Part shown: piece by piece, positions 37,491-48,253 of the stretch
Position numbering within the stretch: position 1 is the first letter of the stretch
How the letters are laid out: the number at the start of each line of letters is the position of its first letter
Source: Epiperipatus broadwayi
Taxonomy: Eukaryota; Onychophora; Udeonychophora; Euonychophora; Peripatidae
NCBI GenBank assembly: GCA_028023455.1
Contig: JAQFVV010012497.1
Coordinates: 1,490,001 to 1,554,000 of the forward strand
Length of the DNA stretch: 64,000 nt
Direction: 5' to 3'
The notes under the pieces: model-generated
Seen by the model: only the letters and a program-made list of their open reading frames with translations
What the model was told of the DNA's origin: nothing
Database searches by the model: none
Position numbers and translations under genes: made by a program

Positions 37491-39154
37491 TTCAAGCAAA
37501 TGCAATACTGGTGCTTAAAGTATCATTGCCAACTACATGTGAACATCCCTAGAAAGAATAAACATTATTACTAGGATGCCATCTCTCTTCTAAATAAAGT
37601 GATTATTAATAATTCTCTGCATATTATGTTGACTGATTTTTAATGATATATGCATAGATATTACAATCTCGATACAGAATTCAGTTAGCTGAAATATTAA
37701 CTCTCGACTTATGTAACACACTAAATCAAGATAAATAGAAGAGCTAGGACTGTATTTTTATTCAAAAAATAATTAATAAAAATGATAATGTAACAATTTT
37801 TATAAACTTGACAGACATATTTGTTTGAACTTAAACTGCTGTACTTGTAAAAGAATAAATCAAGATATTTTTCCAGATATATATTATTTACAAAAATTAG
37901 TTTTAAATAATTTTTATAAGTTATATTTATAAATTGATAAAATAACTCTAATTTAGTATGCAACAGAAAAATATCCTGATTTAATACAAATTTTAAAATG
38001 TTGCACCTGTGTACATTGAAGAATATCAAATATATATAATTTACAAATAGAACGTTATTAGACGTGTACATTTAAATATTATATATATAAAAAAATAATA
38101 AAGTAGAGCTCTGACATTTTTTATGTAGGTTTTTGCATAAAAATTAAAAAAATCAGTTAATCTTTAATATTTAATTAAATCTTTTTTTTTTTTTATAAGG
38201 AATGATTTAATAGATAGTCTTCAATGATTCAATTTCACGGATTCTTTTATCTTTTAAATGACAATTTTTTGTAATTTTGGTTCATTCTATCTGCATATGT
38301 AGACTCACAAATCAATTATATTTATGCAATACGGAAACTAAATTCATTAAGTTTGCATAATTAATTCTTAAGCAGCTTTCTCTATAGGCTTTCCATGTAG
38401 CTTATAGTTATATTTGAAATGAAATTTCCCATATAGTATTTTTTTGATTGCTTATCAGGAATAAACAGCAAATAATCCAAAAATGTTTTTTAGCCAATTG
38501 TCATGGCAGAATTGTAGGTAATAGAGATAACAATTAGGCTTGGTCCATGTATCTGTCCCTCTTTAAGTACCAATATGCTGCTAATAAATTATACTAATAA
38601 TAGGTAATTAACTAATTCAAGTTGTATGGACCTTTTATACTTAATATTATTATTGAAAAACAAGCAACTTTTACAAATAAAAATTAAATAAATTGACTGT
38701 TGTTTTTTTTTAAGAAAAGAAAGAAAAAAACTGGCATACTTTTAATCAGACAAAGTCATCAAATCTGTAAATGCCATAATTAATTTTTATTTTAAGAAAT
38801 AGTCTTGCCTTTCAAAAATATGTTTTGCTTATTTTTTCTGTTTGTTATTTTGCAAGGATAATGGTCATTGCAGAAGAGACATGACAAATAGTAATAAAGA
38901 TCTGTAGGCCTATGTGAATTTCTAAGTTCGCCTTTGAACTCCTCAGTGCTGAAATTTACTGTGATTTAATGTTCTCAGTCAAATCGCATTCTTTTTAGTT
39001 GATTACTACCCATCTATGGTACTATAAGGTCATTCTTCAGCGACAATGGCCAATTCTGTTTCACTATGATATTGCCCTTTTATTACCTTCTGCCTATTGC
39101 TTACTTTGCAGCTGTTATAAAACATCTCTACTATCTGCAAGTCTTATCTTGTTT
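37491..39154. other. A+T-rich non-coding DNA
   Basis: No gene or assigned repeat. The 116-codon minus-strand open frame at 37721-38071 is Tyr/Asn/Ile/Phe-rich and resembles no protein I know. Confidence 0.4.
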
Positions 39155-39426
39155 TAGGAGCTCACAGTTCTCTTTCAAAGCAACCTTTATTGTTAATGAT
39201 TATATAGAAGTCTTCTGGTCTAATTTACCTGATGTGATTGCAAAGCATTCAATGTACAAAAAAACCCCAAACAATTATTAATCTTGTTTACAAAATGACA
39301 CACTCCAGACAACAATTACGTCCACAAAAGGGTTACTATAATCTTGCCCAATGTGCATCTCTGTACATGGGTCTACATGGACCAACCGCCAAGAAGTTAT
39401 CCATAGCCCTAGGAGCTCACAGTTCT
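39155..39426. other. Insert bounded by a perfect 17-bp direct repeat
   Basis: TAGGAGCTCACAGTTCT occurs at 39155-39171 and again at 39410-39426, bracketing 238 bp of DNA that is less A+T-rich than its surroundings. The arrangement looks like a target-site duplication around a retroposed or filler sequence. The insert has two overlapping open frames but no recognisable domain and no poly(A). Confidence 0.5.
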
Positions 39427-39480
39427 TAATTATGTAATCTGTTTTTGAATCTCTTCTTTTTTACAGATTAACTACCTATT

Positions 39481-39579
39481 TTCTCATATATCAAAGCATC
39501 GGCCAGGAAGCGAACCCGCAAACCTGGGACAACTGATTGTAAGGCAGCTGTGTTGACCACTCGACCGCCAACGCTTGAC
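39481..39579 (-). mobile_element. tRNA-derived SINE, family A
   Basis: The reverse complement reads TCAAGCGTTGGCGGTCGAGT, GGTCAACACAGCTGCCTTAC, CAGGTTTGCGGGTTCGCTTC and GGCCGATGCTTTGATATATG. The A box (GGTCGAGTGGTCAACAC) and B box (GGGTTCGCTTCC) are both visible. This copy shows the tRNA-like head best. Confidence 0.85.
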
Positions 39580-39614
39580 AAAATATATGGCAAGAAATTT
39601 AAATTTGGATGCTT

Positions 39615-39727
39615 ATTTTTTTTTTCTATATGTCAAAGCATCGGCCGGGAAGCGAACCTGCGACAACTGTCTGCAAGACACTGCATGCAAGGTAGCGGCG
39701 CTGACCTCTCGGTTATCAACGCTTGAC
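39615..39727 (-). mobile_element. tRNA-derived SINE, family A
   Basis: Reverse-complement landmarks are TCAAGCGTTGATAACCGAGA, GGTCAGCGCCGCTACCTTGC, GCAGGTTCGCTTCCCGGCCG and ATGCTTTGACATATAG plus an A run (poly(T) at 39615-39625 on the plus strand). It stands in the same orientation as the unit at 39481, 36 bp away. Confidence 0.85.
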
Positions 39728-39806
39728 GTTTGTTAACAGAAATCACTTATATACGATTAAATTACATATATTTAATTTACGGAATAATTACATTAAAGTC
39801 AATCAT

Positions 39807-39823
39807 ATATATTAAACAATGTA
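39807..39823. repeat. 5' target-site duplication of the LINE
   Basis: ATATATTAAACAATGTA is repeated exactly at 45316-45332 on the other side of the LINE, which fixes the element's ends at 39824 and 45315. Confidence 0.9.
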
Positions 39824-40188
39824 AAAAGCGCCACCTAGGTACTCTCCCGCATACAGATAAGCTAATTTAGCTCTAACCTTTTATAAAACAAAAACATTAA
39901 AATTATGTTTTTTTCTGATTTATAATCGCATACTAAATAGCCCAGACATAACCTTTTGATTAAAAAGATAAATAGTAAAGTTTTAAGGCAATTTAATAGG
40001 AAAAGCAAATGATTATCTAATACTGTGATAGAGACATGACTGAAAAATAAGAGGTTCGAAATAATATGATTATTTGAACTAACGAAAAAGTTTTAAAATA
40101 GAAGACAACAATAAATAATTATTAAGTTGGTAAAAGTACAATTAAGAAACAGTTACCATAAATAATAATAATAATAAAAATAGTTTTA

Positions 40189-41761
40189 ATGAGTAAAATT
40201 ATGGAGACTGATAAAAATTTCAGTCTAGCAGCCATCACAGCACAGGCCCTAAATAACACATATGCTACAATTGCAAAAAAATCTAACGTTAATGCAAGCC
40301 CTAGTACTAACGTAAATCAGGATAGACCCCACAGATTCAGAAGAACTACAGTGGAAGATTTAAAGAATCTAAACATATCAGAACAAGATCAAACTTTACC
40401 TCCCCCACTCACAGTTTGGACAGATGAAATGCTAGAAACAATTGGAGAACAATTCAACAACACGATACCTCGGACACTCTTTACAACATTTAAAAGATTC
40501 TTCACGGACAACTCAGTAGTGTTAGCAGTAACAGACAATCACTGCTCACTATATACTTTCCCTAAGCCACTTCTACTTGAAGCATTAGAAAAAAATAAAA
40601 TTATCGACTCAGTCAGTTGTATAGCTGACCATCCCAACAATACATATGTGGCACTAGAATTCTAAAGCTCCAAACAAATAGAACAATTTAAAAAAAAAAA
40701 TTAAAACAATCGGAAATTTTACAGTAATACAAGTTGATCAAAATAAATATAAAAATATAACTGGAGTTATCAAAAATACCTACTTTGGGTACAATCTAGA
40801 TGACTTTCAAAGGATGATGAACCCTTTTGGAAAAGTAACATTTTTCCAACAAATCTATATCAAAGAAGCAACAATCCCAATATTATCAAACAGTTATGAA
40901 TACAAAGTCAAATTACACAAAGACATAGAGCCAGAAAACATCCCAACACATATCACGGACCAAAAAGCCACATTTCATCTATATATAAGAGGTCTCAAAC
41001 CAAGATGTTTTGCATGTGGAAAAAGAGGACACATAGCGACTCTTTGTAAGGAAAAAAATCAAGAAAAAAAAGACCAAAGTAATTCCAATTTAGTAGAAAC
41101 AATTACAGTAAACACAGATAACTCACAACTGCCAAATTCACACCTTCAAAAACTTAACTTAAACAAAACTAATACAACAATAGAGAAAAATAAAGATGCA
41201 AACACTTCTACATCTGTAAACACAGAACAAATAATTGAAATGGAAATAAAAGAAAATGAAGACTTACAGTCTAATGGGGAAAAAATTAAAGATGACACAA
41301 CAAAAATAATAGAAAATAAAACAGATATCTCTGGCCAAGATAAACACAGAATTCTAAACAAGACAGCTACTGAAATCATGGATAAAATTGCAGAAAGCCT
41401 TCCAGCAATTGAGAATATAACAAAAGAAAGCAAAAGAAATCAGAAAAAGGAAACAAAAAAGAGAGAAATTAAAAAAATCAAAACTAATGCAAAAGAACAA
41501 CCAGCAGAAAGAAAAATTCAAAATAAAGAAAAGAATATAGAAATGGAAACAGATGATAAACGACTAACTGATTCAGAATATGACAGTGAAAGTGATCATT
41601 TTGAACACAGGCATATAAACCCAGACACATACAACCCACAAACAAAACCAGTTTTAAAAAACAAAAATACAGACACAGAGACAATTCCAACAACAACTAA
41701 AAAAATAAAGTATTTAACACATCTCAAAGCAAAAAAATCTATAAATCAAAAACCAACATGA
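40189..41761 (+). pseudogene. LINE ORF1 (RNA-binding gag-like protein), broken
   Basis: The reading starts at ATG 40189 (MSKIMETDKNFSLAAITAQ) and continues as a gag-like domain with FTTFKRFFTDNSVVLAV. It meets an in-frame TAA at 40663, and then a frameshift in the A run at about 40691-40701. It resumes as GYNLDDFQRMMNPFGKVTFF and reaches a zinc knuckle, CFACGKRGHIATLC (C-x2-C-x4-H-x4-C), at about 41005-41046. The C-terminal third is a Lys/Glu/Asn/Thr-rich tail likely to be disordered. It ends with TGA at 41759-41761. Such proteins bind LINE RNA to form the retrotransposition particle (family knowledge). Total length would be about 520 residues if intact. Confidence 0.85.
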
Positions 41762-44700
41762 TTATAAAGGTAGCTGCAGTTAATGTAAGGGGTATAAACT
41801 CCAGAACAAAAATACAGAATATAAACAAATGGATACAAATCATACAACCAAGCATATTGGGGCTCCTTGAAACCAAAATATATAGCGGATCAAAGATTGA
41901 CCCAGCACAAGTCATGAGCACACAAGGTTTTTGTGCATGCTCAAGAGACTCATCTGCACCAGCCAGTGGGACAGAAATATACATAAGCTGGAATTGTCCC
42001 TTCACTACTTTCAAAATAATCTACATAGGATCAAACCTAATAATCACAACTTTTTATCACAAAAATCTCTCAATCAATATCATATATGTATATATTCCAC
42101 CAGGGTCAATTATAATCAATAGAATAATTGCAACAATAAACTCAATGCTGGCAAACAATTCTTACCCTACAATACTAACAGGGGAATTTAACATGAGCTA
42201 TCAAAAGTTTGTTAATAAGTGGATTCACCAATTAGCAATACCACTTATGAGTGGAGAAGGATTCCTACCACCAAACTCCATATCCTTCTATAATAGCAGA
42301 TATGGAACTCTGATAGACCTGATGTTCTATTCCCCAATGCTGCATCAAGCAATAGAAATGAGTCTATCCCCCACACATTTCTCGGATCATGCAGTGAAAA
42401 TAATAAAAATAAATTTAGATTCAAACTATAACCAAAAATACTACCTACAGAAAACCATAAGAATTCTACTGCCAATCAATACACAGGAAGTTCTTTTCTC
42501 AGAAATACATAGCAATAAACAAACTAAATCAAATGGACCTTTGACCCAATAACAAAATATATAGCTTCCACAGAAACCATATTTTATAATATCAATCATA
42601 TGACATAAAAAACAACCCCACCAACAAAATTCATAACATTGGCAGAAGAAACACATAAAAAGATCATAACTGCAAAACCAATCAAAAATAACCAAGAAAT
42701 CATTGTTAAACTTACACAGCTATACAATCAAACATGTAACCAATTAAAACAATATATTGCCATCAAAAAGAAAAAAATATGTTTAACAGAATAACACCCT
42801 TGGACTCGTGGTTACATTAGGTGGGCATTAGGATATCCATCAACCAACAAAGTACCTATGGCAATTAAAACAGGAAATAAAGTGATAACAGGCTATAACA
42901 TGATAGAACCCATCTTTCAATACTTCAGAAATAAACTCACTACAAAAAACCAATGGAAGATCCCAGAAAATTACTTTGGAAAACCTGAAAACGAAACCCC
43001 CTATAAAATAGAAGATTTTGCAAGAATACTCACAACATTACAAAGCACTTGTCACCCAGGACCACCCGGGATCCCAAAATTTGTACTAACTCATCTAAGT
43101 CAATTTACAAATAAATTACTATGTCAACTAGCAAATCAACTTTCACAAAAATTATATAACATACAAGGTCTAATCCCAATATCAATGCTCCCTTTCATGA
43201 AAAAAATAGAATCCATCTCGGAAATTACAAATTTAAGACCCATTTCAATGGAGCCATTGGGAATCAAAATTCTAGAAAAAGTACTAAAAGAAAAGATAGA
43301 ACCCTACATCTTACCAATAATATCGGAACAACAATATGCTAAAAAAGGGTCTTCAACAGGCTAAGCAGCTCTAATATTTAAAACAATAGTAAATTCAACA
43401 ATAATAAAAAAAACACGGGCCCATGGTAGTACAATGGGATTTTGAGAGTGCCTTTGACTCCATCGACAAACTAATCAATCAATTAAAAAAAACAAAAATA
43501 CCAAGAACAATCTTATACACAATAGCCAACCTACTCCTAAATAGGGAGATACACATTACGCTAAATGGAAGAACCTCACCAACTTTCTATCCTAACCAAT
43601 CCATCCCCCAAGGATCTCCACTAAGTACACTACTCTTCACACTATACATAAATCCTCTACTTGAAAAAATCAAGGAAAAATTACAAGGAATACAAATACC
43701 AAACACCAATATTTACATACCCTGTATAGCCTACATGGATGACGTTACAGTTTTTCTAACTTCAAAGAAACAACTACATATACTCCAAAAAATAATAGAA
43801 GACTATACAACAAAATTTCATCTAAAAATAAGTACTAATAAATCAGCTGTGTGGTCAATTTTTACTGGGAAAACCAACACACAAATATACCAAGGAAAAC
43901 CAAATAAGTTTCTGGGTTTCCCATTTCATTTGGGAATGGGACAGATGAGAAGAACAATACAAGATAAAATCTTAACACAAACATAAAGAAACACAGATTC
44001 ACTTGCTAAATCATACCTTTCTCTATACTCAAAGGTTGCTCTCTTCAACCAACTGATAATGACAAAAATCACATACTACCTACCAGTGATAAAATTTACC
44101 AAAAAATTTATATCAACAATAAACTCCCTGTGCAATAAACTACTTTGGAATAAAAAGGTGGTAGCCATTTCAATGAGGCAATTAAGCCAACCCACAAAAC
44201 TGAATGGGCTTGGACTACATACAATTTCAACTTTTTACACACAAAAAATAATAAACCTGCTGATTACAACATTTACAAAGTTTCCAAATATTAAAAAAAT
44301 AATAGATATAATACCCACTGACCGACCACCTCCCAAAGATAACTATATAGCCACCCTTTTAGACAGCATAAGAAATCAAAGAGACAAAACAACCCTATTT
44401 AACCCAATTAAATACACATACTGGCACATACATAGCCTAATAGAGCAGACACAACAAGATATCAACAACAAAATGGTCCTTGAAATAAACAATGCACAGC
44501 TCCTAAAAAAATATAAAAATTGGTACCTGGAGTCTAAATTCTTTGACTTCATAGTCAAAGTAAATCTGAATGCCTTGCCTACATCACACTTCATCCATTT
44601 TAAAAGATTCTTTACAAAAATAGACCCACTGTGCAGGTTGTGCCAAAGAGAAGAAGAAACACAACATCATTTTCTAAATGATTGTCTGGGATTGGAAAAG

Positions 44701-44955
44701 GTAAGACAAATAATGATAAATAACTACCATCAGAAAGACACAACAATGGCAAAAATTCTCCAGGTATATAAAAAAAATGCAATTCCAACAATAAGAGCAG
44801 CGACATTTAGCTTGTATTCATATTGGTTCACCAGATGTAAATACAATTTCGACTACAATGCAAAACAAAACCTCAACACATTCCACCACAAGCTAGAAAA
44901 AATAAAAGAAAGGGATAACATGCTAGCACCACCAGATATTTTTACTGCAACTTGA
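41758..44955 (+). pseudogene. LINE ORF2 (endonuclease and reverse transcriptase), broken
   Basis: ATG 41758 overlaps the ORF1 stop as ATGA. The exonuclease/endonuclease-type domain runs to about 42400 with VAAVNVRGIN, GLLETKI, GEFNM (normally GDFN), LIDLMFYSP and HFSDHAV. A frameshift near 42540 follows, then TAA codons at 42606 and 42792, RT fingers (HPGPPGIPKFVLTHLS, LRPISMEPLGIKILEKVL), TAA at 43362 and a frameshift in the A run near 43405. RT resumes with WDFESAFDSIDK, IPQGSPLSTLLFTLYINPLL and catalytic AYMDDVTVFL near 43730-43760, then TAA at 43984. The C-terminal finger CRLCQREEETQHHFLNDC (C-x2-C-x7-HH-x4-C) is at about 44632-44685. TGA at 44953 ends it. When intact the protein nicks target DNA and reverse-transcribes the LINE RNA there. 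Confidence 0.88.
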
Positions 44956-45315
44956 TCACTATTTAAGCTAAAATCACATTATAGTTGAAAAACAGGAAAA
45001 GAGATAGAATAAGACAGCTAAAAAAAAAAAAACACAATACACAAACCCAGCAAGACACACATGATGGGATCCATCAACATAATGTATATAAAAAAAAAAA
45101 ATTAGACAAGCTGAATTCAGGCAACTTTCGATGCCTTAAGAGTAGCAAAACACAACATAAAAAGCTCAAGAGAAAGTTTTTTCTCTCCTATATATCTGAA
45201 CAAGCTTATACCCAGCAGAACTATTTAAACACAGGAACAGATATATGCTTACTGTGTAAGCCCTATCTTACCGATGTAATCATTGTTTTTTGATCAATAA
45301 AGTATGCTTTGAAAC
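44956..45315 (+). other. LINE 3' UTR
   Basis: Between the ORF2 stop and the 3' target duplication lie two A runs (about 45018-45031 and 45090-45100) and a terminal CAATAAAGTATGC, which contains the AATAAA polyadenylation signal. An open frame here begins only at TTG and is not a gene. The element ends without poly(A). Confidence 0.7.
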
Positions 45316-45332
45316 ATATATTAAACAATGTA
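45316..45332. repeat. 3' target-site duplication of the LINE
   Basis: ATATATTAAACAATGTA is identical to 39807-39823. Confidence 0.9.
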
Positions 45333-47418
45333 CATACTTAACATTATCTTTAGGCAGAGAACTTAATCTATGTACATTTAGTTCAAACTTTGTACTTATA
45401 TTACAAATTTTATTAATATTTAAAAAATGAAAAATTATTTTTTGGCATTTAACTGATTAATAATCTTTCTCTTAAGTTTTTTTTAAAAAGAACTATATCA
45501 TGAAGCATTAGTAATGTATGTCGTCTACTTAGGCAAAAATAAAAGAAATAAAAAACAAATTGTAATTTCGTTTTCTAAATGAATGACGAGGGAGGTAATC
45601 AGTTACAAGCGAGGAGGGGAAAAAGATTAATATAACTATGAAAGCTTTTTTGGTGCAGCTGTTCTAGATTTTGACATAGAAATATATCCTGCCCTCTGTT
45701 TGTTTTTAATAATATCATGTGACCACCGAATGTGTTGACTTGATCCATAAACAAATCATTTTTAAAGTTAGCCTCATAAAACGTAGTTTTAAATATACAT
45801 CTATCTGACATATATAGAAGCAATAGAGACTAATGTTAAATTGTTTGTTTTGAAATTTTTTATTTTCTCCTTTCACTTTTTCAAAATTTTATTTCTTAAA
45901 TAGAAAAATAATTTATCAATACACACATACTTATACATTCAATTCTCGTATATTCTGCTATTGTTTTATCAATCCACGCTATGAATTTTGTTAAGATGAT
46001 AAATTACATTATTATATCACAGAATTAATGATATTGTGATTAAAATGTTAACTTATTATGCTCCTGGATTGGATCTTAAAGATGCCGGAAATTTTTTAAA
46101 TAGATAAATTCCCAAATTCAGATTTTTTTTTCATGTAGCCAGCCTATAGTCAATACGGGATAGCAACCTAATTACTATTATTATTAGGTATTGTCATGGT
46201 AACACTGATTCCTGGTGAGCAGATGATTAGCATTTTTTCTGGATAAACAATCATTTGTTTATTTCTTCAGGCGTTCAAATACATTCATTATTATGATATT
46301 TGAGTCCATTCCACACCTTATTCTCGTTGCCTTTCAGCATCATTCATTATACACAAATTTTTTATTGAAATAGAACATCTCACTTGGACACAGTCGAAAT
46401 TGTCAGCTACTTTTGGAAATTTGGAATAATAAAAGTTTTTATATTATGTAAATCGCGTAGAAGAGTGTGTTTGTATTGTTTGTTTATATTGGTAGTAATA
46501 TCTCATAATATACCTAAAATAGATCATATTTACCTGGGCATTTCTGTCTCAAGAAAAGTTCAGTTTAAACTAATTAAGGAACTAGTTATTATTATTATTT
46601 TGGTCCTTGGATTTTTCAAAAAGTTTTCAGTTCTGCAGATAACAAGCATCAAAATTTTTTATCCATTGCTATTATTTAACTTGGACATTCAAACAGACAG
46701 AAAACACCGGAAGTTGGAAAATTCTGATCATAGTATGATATGTTGTACATTTGAAAATATTTCCAAGTTTTTTTTATTTCAGTTGATTATTGAATCATTT
46801 ATTATTGATGAATGATTCAAGGAAGTGAAAACTATTATCCACTTCCATGCAACATTAACAATTCATTATTGGTAAATGAATAGATATGTCTCTTTTTGAC
46901 TGAATATTAAAGGTAGAAAAGAAAAAAAAAATATTCACTGTCAATGAACTAGCTTAATAAATAGTATTCACTACCACATTATTCCATTACATAGTAGAGA
47001 GATTCAAAAGAGGGTTTTGCTCTTTTATAAGATTTGAATACTACTACTTTTATTATATACATACTATACATACTTTTTTTTATTGTAATGTAGAGATTAT
47101 TTAATATTTCAATTTGAAATTGGAAATTAATTTTAATTATGAGTCTGTTATCAAGATAAAATTCTTAAATTTATAGCATCTGAAAATCTAATGTAAGTTC
47201 TGTAAAAATTCAAGAAAAATCCATTGCTTATTCTATATGTGCTAATAATAATTATTTAATAGGTCCTAAAATAAAATCAACAATTCAATAATTGGACTCT
47301 AATGTTGCAAAAAATGTTTTAAAAACTTAAGCAGTAAAAATAAAAAAGCTTTTCCTTCACAGCCAAATGATTTTCATTTGTCTAAATCCAACTTTCAATT
47401 TATTATGAAGTCTTTTTA
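45333..47418. other. A+T-rich non-coding DNA
   Basis: No gene recognised. The 143-codon open frame at 46384-46815 begins only at TTG, is hydrophobic and low-complexity, and has no recognisable domain, so I do not call it. Confidence 0.4.
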
Positions 47419-47790
47419 GTTTAGTGCAGTAATAAAATGATAGAACCTGGATCATAAAGTCCGTGGATCATGTCATAATTTTGTCACAGTTGATGCTTGA
47501 ACTTCTTATGAATTCATTAGCACTAAAGCATTTTATTATTTTTTAAAAAAATATGTGGTTCAGTGCAATGGTAAAATGATATGGAATTCAAGGTTCATGG
47601 ATTATGGCTCTAATTTTACACTTCTGGTTATCGTGACTCAATTATTCAATTATTCTCCTTCTGCATGGTTTAGTGTAGCGGTAGGATGACAGATGCTGGA
47701 GCCCAAGGTCTATGGATTATGATGCACCCTGTACCCTTCAGGACTCAAACTTCTTATGAACTCCCAAGCTATAAACTATTCAATTATTAT
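47419..47790 (+). mobile_element. Three clustered family C SINE units
   Basis: Three head-to-tail units begin at 47419 (GTTTAGTGCAGTAATAAAAT), 47555 (GTGGTTCAGTGCAATGGTAA) and 47664 (ATGGTTTAGTGTAGCGGTAG). Each runs through a [GC]GTGGATCATG / TCATGGATTATGG / TCTATGGATTATG block. The first and third end with the family C motif, AACTTCTTATGAA[CT]TC, also found at 22285. The A-box-like start is clear; the B box is worn. The units are about 135 and 110 bp apart and diverged, which suggests an old tandem amplification or repeated insertion. Confidence 0.6.
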
Positions 47791-48253
47791 TTTAATTCAG
47801 CATAAAGGTGAATAAGATATGGTGGGTTAATAAATCTTAATTGTTTTTCATAGTATATTGGTCTCGATAGATTTAAAACTTTGCCTCTGAAGAATATGTT
47901 TTTCTACGCCTGTCAAATAAATTGTTAGGATTATCAGCATTTTATAATATTAAAATGGGATTCAACTATATGTCCAACTACCTACATATTATTTTTTATA
48001 CTTCTTTAAACATTATCACACTACAATCTAGTACAACTATGAGAATGGTGAATTCAAGCGCTAAATTTCTTAGATCAATTCCTAGCTGAGGAAAGTAAAT
48101 AAAAAATATCTGTTTGATCATTTGAATGGGACATTTATGCTTAACTTTTCATTTTGATCCTAAAAGTCAGTTAATTTTCTGAGCAACTGACCATTTTATT
48201 CATTTATATTTATCGACAACAACATCACATGCCCTCTCATTCACGTAATCATA
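47791..48253. other. A+T-rich non-coding DNA
   Basis: Nothing recognised. Confidence 0.4.

Larger units (their letters stand above)
39824..45315 (+). mobile_element. Full-length non-LTR retrotransposon (Tx1/L1-like)
   Basis: A 5492-bp element lies between perfect 17-bp target duplications. It consists of a ~365-bp 5' UTR starting AAAAGCGCCACCTAGG, ORF1 (gag-like, CCHC finger), ORF2 (endonuclease, reverse transcriptase, C-terminal CCHC finger) overlapping ORF1 by ATGA, and a ~360-bp 3' UTR ending CAATAAAGTATGCTTTGAAAC. There is no poly(A) tail at the junction. The coding strand is A-rich and T-poor compared with the host DNA. Motifs favour the Tx1/L1 group over RTE, Jockey or R1; this placement is an inference. 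Three frameshifts and five nonsense codons show it is inactive but fairly recent. Confidence 0.88.

Noticed and set aside
37721-38071. 116-codon minus-strand open frame.
   Set aside because: Composition is Tyr/Asn/Ile/Phe/Lys, as expected from A+T-rich DNA read by chance; no domain or homology recognised.
41146-42695. Several minus-strand open frames opposite the LINE ORFs.
   Set aside because: They are antisense shadows of the A-rich plus-strand coding sequence, giving Leu/Phe/Ser-rich translations without domains.
44985-45293. 102-codon open frame after ORF2 of the LINE.
   Set aside because: It starts at TTG, is Lys-rich because of A runs, and lies in the 3' UTR; no conserved domain.
46384-46815. 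143-codon plus-strand open frame.
   Set aside because: It begins only at TTG, is hydrophobic and low-complexity, and contains no recognisable domain or splice context.
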